This document shows positions 1-5,282 of a DNA stretch of 8,279 nt, piece after piece; positions within the stretch are counted from its first letter, which is position 1; each line of letters opens with the position of its first letter. The stretch is taken from assembly GCA_945878965.1 (NCBI GenBank), contig CAMCUJ010000049.1, forward strand, positions 1 through 8,279. Reading direction: 5' to 3'. Made by a program: the position numbers and the translations under genes. The DNA is from an uncultured Clostridia bacterium (lineage in GTDB: Bacteria > Bacillota > Clostridia > Monoglobales > Monoglobaceae). The notes below the pieces were generated by a model. That model worked only from the letters and a program-made list of their open reading frames with translations, did no database searches and was not told the DNA's origin.

Positions 1-454
1 AATCAAAGCTCATTATAACCGCATTTTCGCCGTTTGAATAATACTTTTCACGCAAACCTACTCTCTTAAATCCTACCTTTTCATAAAGCGAAATTGCCGC
101 AATATTGCTTTCTCTTACTTCAAGATGAATCACAGAAATTCCGCTGTCTTTGCAAAATCCGATTACGTCCTCCATAAGCTGAGATGCAATTCCTCTCCTT
201 CGGAATTTTAAATCTACAGCAATATCTATTACCTCGCATTCTCCCGCAATATTCCATACTCCAATAAATCCAACGGGTGTGCCGCCGTAAATTGCAATCT
301 TGTAATAGGATATCCTGTTTTCAAGCTCCTTTTCAAATGACGCAGCACTCATTCCCGAAAGTCCGCCTTCTTCCGCAATCCTTACAAGATTATCTATATG
401 CTCACTCTTTAATTTCTCAAGGCTAACGCCCTCATTTTTAATCTCCGCCTTCAA
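1..454 (-). CDS. rimI: RimI-family N-terminal protein acetyltransferase (GNAT), 3' end cut off by the window
   Basis: The reading frame gives 151 codons before the window edge. RimI enzymes transfer acetyl from acetyl-CoA to protein N-termini, classically the N-terminal alanine of ribosomal protein S18, in the cytoplasm. Visible GNAT features are a beta strand EVIDIAVD (74-81), the acetyl-CoA loop RRRGIA (85-90), and the RimI-type C-terminal block LEVRESNIAAISLYEKVGF (111-129) followed by KYYSNGENAVIM (137-148). Family members are about 150 residues, so only a few codons should be missing. The start is TTG at 454-452: an in-frame TAA, which is the stop of the upstream gene, lies directly before it, the next in-frame ATG is only codon 35, and a GGAGG lies 7 nt upstream. 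The zero-base gap suggests translational coupling with the Sua5 fusion gene. Clustering with a t6A gene is common for rimI. The exact substrate is inferred from the family. Confidence 0.88.
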   Translation of the reverse strand, partial: MKAEIKNEGVSLEKLKSEHIDNLVRIAEEGGLSGMSAASFEKELENRISYYKIAIYGGTPVGFIGVWNIAGECEVIDIAVDLKFRRRGIASQLMEDVIGFCKDSGISVIHLEVRESNIAAISLYEKVGFKRVGLREKYYSNGENAVIMSFD

Positions 455-2077
455 TTAACAGCCTCCGTTTTTCTTAAGCTTCATAATTATCAGCTTAATT
501 ATTTTCTGCAGCTGATTACGGCATCTTATATATTCATCAAGGTTATTTCCGTATGGATCTTCAACACTTATATCAAGGTCAATATACTTTGCAACAGTCA
601 TAATTTTCTTTGAATGTTCGGGAACAACTGTATTTAAAAATTCAGTATGCTCCTCAGTCATAGTAAGTATCAAATCCGCCTGAGAAAGCATTGTTCTTGT
701 AATCTGTCTTGATTTATGCTTACTTATGTCAAGACCTATTTCACGCATAGCCTTCTCCGAATTTTCACTTACAGGCAAATTATTATAAGCATAAGTTCCG
801 GCAGATGACGCACGAAACGGAATACCTTCTTTTTCAGCCTCAGCGTTAAAAATCCCCTCAGCCATAGGGCTTCTGCAAGTATTTCCGGTACATATAAACA
901 ATATGGTCTTAAGCTCTTCTTCCGAATTATTTTCCGCTTTTTCCTCGTCAATAATCTCAGTAATTGAATTTTCATTAACTGCCGCTGCTATATTGTCAGA
1001 CTCTGAAATTTTCTCAGCTTGAGCAGTTACCGCAGCTTCATTTAAATCAATAATATTTCCGCCCGCCGCCTTATAAAGTCTGTTTTGAACAGCCCTCCAT
1101 TCACCGATATCGGAAATTTCGGGAGCATATATAATATCAACATCCATATCATCAAGTTCTCTAAGTGAATTAAACAAATTCGACATAACCTCACTTGAAT
1201 CAGTAAGACTTCCAAATGATACAGTAGTACATAAATCCGAAAATTCAGCCACGTTCTCCTTAAAAGTGAGAACGGAAATCTTCTTTTCAGCACTATCGTT
1301 AAGCTTTTCATCTATTTCATTCTTAATGTATTCCTTAATCTGAGGCTTACTTCCCTTAAGAATTATAACCTCAGCCTTTGGTGCATAATGCTTATATTTC
1401 ATTCCCGGTGACATAGGCGTCTGATTATCACTAAGCTCTGATGAACCGACAACGACCTCGCTTAAAAGTGTCTGAATTTTTTCAAGCGTGATTTTTCCCG
1501 GACGAAGTAAAACAGGTGTATCACCGCTTACATCAAGAACTGTAGACTCAACACCAACCTCGCAGGATTCACCCTTAATCATTGCGTCAACACGACCGTT
1601 TAAATCCTCATATGAATGAGAGAATCTTGTAGGACTCGGTTTTCCCGAAAGATTGGCACTTGGTGCCGCAATAGGAACTCCTGCCTTTTCAATAAGCTCG
1701 TACGCTGTATTGCTGCTCGGAAATCTTACCGCAACAGTTGAAAGTCCGGCAGTTACATTATTTGGTATATTAGCTTTCTTCTTGAATATCAGCGTAAGAG
1801 GACCGGGCCAGAATTTATCCATAAGCTTTTTTGCATCGTCGCTTATATTTTCCGCTATATCATCAAGCATTTCAATGCTTGAAATATGTACGATAAGCGG
1901 ATTATCGGATGGTCTTCCCTTTGCCTCAAATATCTTTTTAACCGCATTTTCGTCAAGTGCATTCGCACCAAGACCATATACGGTTTCTGTAGGAAAGACC
2001 ACCGTCTTTCCCGACTTTATGTACTCTGCCGCAGTTTCAATTCCCTCAGCTGTATTTGTAAGAATTTTAGTAATCAT
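455..2077 (-). CDS. sua5-ywlE: Fusion of threonylcarbamoyl-AMP synthase (Sua5/YwlC) with YwlE-like low-molecular-weight phosphatase
   Basis: 540 residues in one uninterrupted frame. Residues about 10-205 are a YrdC domain, with PTETVYGLG (29-37), KGRPSDNPL (53-61) and APSANLSG (138-145). This domain makes threonylcarbamoyl-AMP from threonine, bicarbonate and ATP, the first step of t6A tRNA modification. SPGMKYKHYAP (223-233) is the linker typical of Sua5, and a Sua5 domain runs to about 346, including NRLYKAAGG (332-340). An acidic, low-complexity linker (about 350-388) leads to a low-molecular-weight phosphatase domain (390-535) with the CX5R loop CTGNTCRS (Cys396, Arg402) and the general-acid Asp of EDPYGN (Asp507). 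Thr400 sits where YwlE of Bacillus has the threonine that favours phospho-arginine, while tyrosine phosphatases usually have Ile. The protein is therefore probably a protein-arginine phosphatase rather than a tyrosine phosphatase (inference). In Bacillus the two activities are separate nearby genes (ywlC, ywlE). ATG at 2077 follows AGAAGGTGAT by 6 nt. Confidence 0.93.
   Translation of the reverse strand: MITKILTNTAEGIETAAEYIKSGKTVVFPTETVYGLGANALDENAVKKIFEAKGRPSDNPLIVHISSIEMLDDIAENISDDAKKLMDKFWPGPLTLIFKKKANIPNNVTAGLSTVAVRFPSSNTAYELIEKAGVPIAAPSANLSGKPSPTRFSHSYEDLNGRVDAMIKGESCEVGVESTVLDVSGDTPVLLRPGKITLEKIQTLLSEVVVGSSELSDNQTPMSPGMKYKHYAPKAEVIILKGSKPQIKEYIKNEIDEKLNDSAEKKISVLTFKENVAEFSDLCTTVSFGSLTDSSEVMSNLFNSLRELDDMDVDIIYAPEISDIGEWRAVQNRLYKAAGGNIIDLNEAAVTAQAEKISESDNIAAAVNENSITEIIDEEKAENNSEEELKTILFICTGNTCRSPMAEGIFNAEAEKEGIPFRASSAGTYAYNNLPVSENSEKAMREIGLDISKHKSRQITRTMLSQADLILTMTEEHTEFLNTVVPEHSKKIMTVAKYIDLDISVEDPYGNNLDEYIRCRNQLQKIIKLIIMKLKKNGGC
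462..466 (-). promoter_or_regulatory. Ribosome binding site of rimI, supporting a TTG start
   Basis: GGAGG on the minus strand lies inside the last codons of the upstream fusion gene, 7 nt before TTG at 454. It is the main evidence for the non-ATG start, since no ATG, GTG or other TTG occurs in frame between the upstream stop codon and codon 35. Confidence 0.75.
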
Positions 2078-2083
2078 TTTTTA

Positions 2084-2093
2084 ATCACCTTCT
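2084..2093 (-). promoter_or_regulatory. Ribosome binding site of the Sua5 fusion gene
   Basis: AGAAGGTGAT on the minus strand resembles the anti-Shine-Dalgarno complement AAGGAGGTGAT and ends 6 nt before the ATG at 2077. It fixes the start given. No convincing -35/-10 pair was found in the 2094-2145 spacer, which is very AT-rich. Confidence 0.65.
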
Positions 2094-2145
2094 AAAATTT
2101 TTTATTTAGTTAGCAAGAAAGAAAAAATGTTTTTAAATTAATATA

Positions 2146-2168
2146 TCCGCCACCTAAAAGGCGGCGGA
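2146..2168 (-). terminator. Probable intrinsic terminator after the 127-aa gene
   Basis: In minus-strand RNA, UCCGCCGCC pairs with GGUGGCGGA around a UUUUA loop. This makes nine pairs, one of them G-U. On the plus strand that pair would be an A-C mismatch, so the fold favours the direction in which the genes are read. It begins 10 nt after the TAA of the upstream gene and is followed by an AU-rich stretch (UAUAUUAAUUU, then a run of U) rather than a clean U tract, so termination may be partial. It would separate prfB-prfA-membrane protein from sua5-rimI. Confidence 0.65.
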
Positions 2169-2178
2169 CATCTTAATC

Positions 2179-2562
2179 TTAATTATTGTTCTCATTTTGA
2201 GCCGCAAAACAATCAGGGTAGTTCTTTATATGTGACTTTCTGAACTCGCTCCAGAAATTCTTCTCATAAGTATCCCAATAATCATCAAAACCGCTCGTAA
2301 TCTTTGCCTTTAGCTGTTCCTTAGTCTTAAAAAGCTGTGCCTGAGCCTCTTTTATGTGCTCACATTCCGGAACATTTGCCTCAACTCTTAGCTGTGCCTG
2401 ATGCCTTTCCTCGAATTTAGACACAATTCCGCTTCCTGCCCACACTCCAAGTATAACTATCAAAACCGCCGCAACTGCTACAATAATTATCTTATCTTCT
2501 TTATTCATATTTTTGAACATTTCGATAATTCCGCCACTTTTTTCTTTGTTGTTGTCACTCAT
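2179..2562 (-). CDS. Unknown 127-aa single-pass membrane protein
   Basis: I do not recognise this family. A hydrophilic N-terminus (1-24, rich in Lys, Glu and Asn) leads to one clear membrane helix at about 25-47 (Ile/Val/Ala/Leu, ending WAGSGIV). A charged, probably helical tail (48-116) follows, with several aromatic residues (YW, Y, F, FW at 95-104) and two cysteines (67 and 118). It ends in Asn-rich sequence. There is no cleavable signal peptide pattern and no catalytic motif. Charge flanking the helix does not settle the orientation. If the tail is outside the cell the two cysteines could form a disulfide. The gene is very likely real: AGGAG lies 9 nt before ATG at 2562, it sits 26 nt after prfA in the same direction, and a terminator-like hairpin follows it. 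In many bacteria prmC, the methylase of release factors, is next to prfA, but this protein has nothing in common with PrmC. Confidence 0.8.
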   Translation of the reverse strand: MSDNNKEKSGGIIEMFKNMNKEDKIIIVAVAAVLIVILGVWAGSGIVSKFEERHQAQLRVEANVPECEHIKEAQAQLFKTKEQLKAKITSGFDDYWDTYEKNFWSEFRKSHIKNYPDCFAAQNENNN

Positions 2563-2588
2563 CTAACTTCACTCCTACTTATGTTTAT

Positions 2589-3668
2589 TCAATTTTCTTC
2601 TGCCTGCATTTTAAGTTTTTCGCTTTGGTCGGTAGTAATAAGCGCATCGATAATTTCATCAATATCACCGTTCATTATTGATTCAAGCTTATATAAAGTA
2701 AGACCTATTCTATGGTCTGTAACTCTGCCTTGAGGGAAATTATATGTTCTTATTCTCTCACTTCTGTCGCCTGTTCCTACCTGACTCTTTCTGTCCGCCG
2801 CAATCTTGCTCTGCTGTTCTCTCTGCTTTATATCATAAAGCTTTGAACGCAGCATCTTCATCGCCGCATCTCTGTTCTTGTGCTGTGAACGCTCGTCTTG
2901 ACACGTAACAACTATTCCCGACGGAATGTGTGTTATACGTATTGCCGATTCGGTCTTATTAATATGCTGACCTCCGGCTCCGCTCGCTCTGTAGGTATCT
3001 ATCTCCAAGTCCTCAGGATTAATTTCAATCTCTACATCTTCAACCTCAGGAAGCACCGCAACAGTTACGGTTGATGTGTGTATTCTTCCTCCGGACTCTG
3101 TTTCGGGTATTCTCTGAACTCTGTGAACTCCGCTTTCAAACTTTAATCTGCTGTAGGCACCATGACCGCTTATCATAAACGAAACTTCCTTGACTCCGCC
3201 TATTCCTATCTCACTAAGACTCAAAACCTCTGTCTTCCAACGCTTTGACTCAGCATACATCGAATACAGTCTAAACATACTGTTCGCAAATAACGCCGCT
3301 TCATCTCCGCCGGCTCCGCTTCGTATCTCGACTATAACGTTCTTGTCATCGTTTGGATCTTTCGGAAGAAGCAATATCTTAAGCTCTTCCTCTATCCTTT
3401 CGATATTAGCCTTTGCCTCAAGTGACTCCTCCATTGCCATATCCTTAAAATCCTTATCGGCTGTGGGGTCATTCATTATCTCTTTGGCTTCGTCTATTAC
3501 ATTCTTGTTTGATTTGTATTCCTTATACTTTTCAACAATAGGCGTCATATCCGAATGCTCCTTGCAAAGCTTTCGCCATAACTCCTGATTGGCTATAACC
3601 TCAGGGTCACTGATTTTTGCCGCCAATTCCTCGTGCTGCTTTTCTATGAACGATAATTTATCAAACAT
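2589..3668 (-). CDS. prfA: Peptide chain release factor 1 (RF1)
   Basis: RF1 reads UAA and UAG in the ribosomal A site and triggers release of the finished protein. The 359-residue length is typical. The stop-recognition tripeptide is PET at 188-190, the RF1-type PxT (RF2 has SPF). The catalytic GGQ is at 232-234 in [13 protein letters not shown], and its glutamine is normally methylated by PrmC. The C-terminal [20 protein letters not shown] (299-318) is diagnostic for RF1. Residues 1-100 form the charged helical domain 1. ATG at 3668 has AAGGAG 6 nt upstream. The gene starts 51 nt after prfB with no terminator between, so co-transcription is likely. It ends in TGA, a codon that only RF2 reads. 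The segment around GGQ is almost the same at DNA level as in prfB (see findings). Confidence 0.97.
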   Translation of the reverse strand: MFDKLSFIEKQHEELAAKISDPEVIANQELWRKLCKEHSDMTPIVEKYKEYKSNKNVIDEAKEIMNDPTADKDFKDMAMEESLEAKANIERIEEELKILLLPKDPNDDKNVIVEIRSGAGGDEAALFANSMFRLYSMYAESKRWKTEVLSLSEIGIGGVKEVSFMISGHGAYSRLKFESGVHRVQRIPETESGGRIHTSTVTVAVLPEVEDVEIEINPEDLEIDTYRASGAGGQHINKTESAIRITHIPSGIVVTCQDERSQHKNRDAAMKMLRSKLYDIKQREQQSKIAADRKSQVGTGDRSERIRTYNFPQGRVTDHRIGLTLYKLESIMNGDIDEIIDALITTDQSEKLKMQAEEN

Positions 3669-3719
3669 TTATTTCTCCTTAATCCTATATATAAATTCAA
3701 AATAATAATTCAATTATTT

Positions 3720-4839
3720 TTATTTCTCAATCTCGCCGCGGCTGACTGCTGTCAAATAAGCATTTATAAAATCGTCTAAATCTCCGTCCATAACAGCACC
3801 CGTATTTCCCACTTCATAATTGGTTCTGTGATCTTTAACCATACTGTAAGGATGGAACACATACGAACGTATCTGACTTCCCCAGCCTATATCAAGCTGA
3901 ACACCCTTTAAATCCTCAATCTTTTCCTTATGCTCACGCTCTGCAATTTCTATAAGCTTAGATTTAAGCATTTTCATAGCCGTTGCACGGTTCTTATGCT
4001 GCGAACGCTCATTCTGACAGGTTACAACAAGTCCCGTCGGAATATGAGTTATACGAATTGCAGACTCGGTCTTATTAATGTGCTGACCTCCGGCTCCGCT
4101 TGCTCTGTAGGTATCAACCTTTAAATCCTCAGGGTTGATATCCACCTCTATATCGTCGTCAATCTCGGGAACTACATCAAGCGACGCAAACGAAGTATGA
4201 CGTCTGCCCGATGAATCAAACGGCGAAATTCTGACAAGCCTGTGAACACCCTTTTCACATTTTGCGTAGCCGTAAGCGTTAAGTCCTTCAATTCTGAAGG
4301 TTACACTCTTAATTCCCGCCTCGTCACCTGCAAGATAGTCCATAGTTTCGGTCTTATAGCCTCTTCTTTCTGCCCATCTTGTATACATTCTGTAAAGCAT
4401 CTCGCACCAATCCTGAGCCTCAGTTCCTCCGGCTCCGGCATGGAGTGTAAGAATTGCATTATTCTTATCATACTGTCCCGAAAGAAGCGTTTCAAGCTGC
4501 ATATTTTCAAGGCTCTTTGAAAGTTCTTTGTATCCGCTCTTTATCTCATCCAAAACGCTCTCGTCATCCTCGTCAATTGCAAGTGCCACAAGTGTGGTTA
4601 AGTCCTCCCATTCGGTATAAAGCGAATTGTATCTCTCTATTTTATCCTTTAAACCCTTAAGCTTCTGAAGTATACTGCCAGCCTTTTCCATATCGTCATA
4701 AAAGTCCGGCTTTACAGTTTCCTCTTCAAGCTCCTTTATTTCAAGCTCTGTTTTTTCTATGTTAAAGTGAATCCCTCAAATCAGTAATATCCTTCTTCAT
4801 ATTTTCAAGCTCTATCTTATATTCGTCAAATTCTATCAC
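3720..4839 (-). CDS. prfB: Peptide chain release factor 2 (RF2), made by programmed +1 frameshift
   Basis: RF2 reads UAA and UGA. The gene is in two frames. Frame one starts at GTG (4839-4837), runs 25 codons ([12 protein letters not shown]..., ending LRDSL) and meets TAA at 4764-4762. A +1 shift at CTT continues with AAC (4763-4761) into the long frame that ends with TAA at 3722-3720. The joined protein has 372 residues, with SPF at 205-207 and GGQ at 250-252, the same numbers as E. coli RF2, which supports both the start and the shift. Residue 246 is Ala, as in most RF2s (E. coli K-12 has Thr). [17 protein letters not shown] near the C-terminus is RF2-specific. A caller without frameshift logic would start at ATG 4691 and lose 49 residues of domain 1. 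GTG at 4839 is preceded by AAGGAAG with 7 nt spacing. No clear promoter was found upstream, so prfB may be read from secA through the repeat element or from an unseen promoter. Confidence 0.95.
4761..4776 (-). promoter_or_regulatory. Programmed +1 frameshift signal of prfB with UAA as the in-frame stop
   Basis: Minus-strand sequence AGG GAU UCA CUU UAA C. The parts match the E. coli site AGG GGG UAU CUU UGA C: a Shine-Dalgarno-like AGG begins three codons before CUU, CUU lets peptidyl-tRNA(Leu) slip onto UUU, and the stop is followed by C, a weak termination context. Two differences stand out. The stop is UAA, not UGA, and the internal Shine-Dalgarno is AGGGAU rather than AGGGGG. UAA is read by both release factors, so the switch would sense RF1 plus RF2 rather than RF2 alone (inference). 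Confidence 0.9.
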
Positions 4840-4846
4840 TATATCA

Positions 4847-4853
4847 CTTCCTT
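4847..4853 (-). promoter_or_regulatory. Ribosome binding site of prfB, supporting the GTG start
   Basis: AAGGAAGTGAT differs by one base from the perfect anti-Shine-Dalgarno complement AAGGAGGTGAT, and its AAGGAAG part ends 7 nt before GTG at 4839. Another GTG at 4847 is out of frame and meets TAG after one codon. Confidence 0.75.
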
Positions 4854-4946
4854 TAAATTTGAATTTGCAGTATGAATTAATTTTCTTGTTTTGCTTGTAT
4901 TTATGGGCATAAGGTAACATTAATGCCATCAACGCTGTCCCCTATT
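4854..4946. other. AT-rich spacer between repeat element and prfB
   Basis: No gene is seen. The stretch next to prfB is AT-rich and could hold a promoter, but no -35/-10 pair with proper spacing was convincing. The part near 4931-4946 shares CTGTCCC and CCCTATTCC words with 5184-5202 inside the repeat element, so the element may begin a little before 4947. Confidence 0.5.
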
Positions 4947-5009
4947 CCTGTCGGCGCCAGCCGACCGAGAATACTTAATTTGCCACCGATAGGCGAGCAA
5001 GGTAGGGCG
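4947..5009. repeat. Direct repeat copy A flanking the hairpin array
   Basis: This 63-bp stretch matches 5218-5280 in the same orientation, with about 12 differences and no gaps. It starts with CCTGTCGGCG, contains GTCGGC/GCCGAC (4950-4965, loop GCCA), then a second hairpin TTGC-CACC/GGCG-A-GCAA around GATA (4980-5000) with one mismatch, then GGTAGGGCG. Confidence 0.8.
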
Positions 5010-5217
5010 ACTAACACTGCTCATTACGGCAACAGCGTTGCCGTGCAAAAGAGACCGCCGTCGCAAAGAACCAAAAGAAAATTTGTTACTTCGTAACAGG
5101 TCTGCTCCGCAGACTAAAACCTTGAGGCTCTGCCTCAAACTCCGGCAAGGGACTCCGTCCCTTTGAACCCTGCAAGGGACGTTCTGTCCCTTGACCCTAT
5201 TCCGCTTTGCCGTCACG

Positions 5218-5280
5218 CCTGTCGGCGTCAGCCGACCGACACTGCTTCATTTGCCGGCGATAGCCGAGCAAGGTGAAGTG
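5218..5280. repeat. Direct repeat copy B flanking the hairpin array
   Basis: This is the partner of 4947-5009, 271 bp away. It contains GTCGGC/GCCGAC (5221-5236, loop GTCA) and TTGC-CGGC/GCCG-A-GCAA around GATA (5251-5271), which is fully paired apart from the bulged A. It ends next to the secA stop codon. Confidence 0.8.
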
Positions 5281-5282
5281 CC

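Noticed and set aside
1653..2084. Plus-strand 143-codon frame with hydrophobic stretches, antisense to the Sua5 domain
   Set aside because: It has no ribosome binding site of note and is fully overlapped by highly conserved Sua5 sequence. The hydrophobic stretches come from the reverse complement of charged codons.
2094..2145. Possible promoter for sua5-rimI
   Set aside because: TTGCTA and TAACTA-like words occur, but none pairs with a second box at proper spacing. AT richness alone is not evidence.
3720..4691. prfB as a 323-residue protein starting at ATG 4691
   Set aside because: It lacks the first 49 residues of RF2 and has no good ribosome binding site. The upstream frame, the shift site and the exact RF2 numbering support the longer, frameshifted product.
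4839..4928. Possible prfB promoter in the AT-rich spacer
   Set aside because: Candidate -10 boxes such as CATAAA, TACAAG and CATACT have no acceptable -35 box at 16-18 nt, so none is called.
4929..5216. Minus-strand reading frame of 95 codons rich in Arg, Ser and Leu
   Set aside because: It lies wholly inside the hairpin-array element, its composition follows the inverted repeats, no good ribosome binding site or domain is seen, and it spans several hairpins. I regard it as a chance frame.
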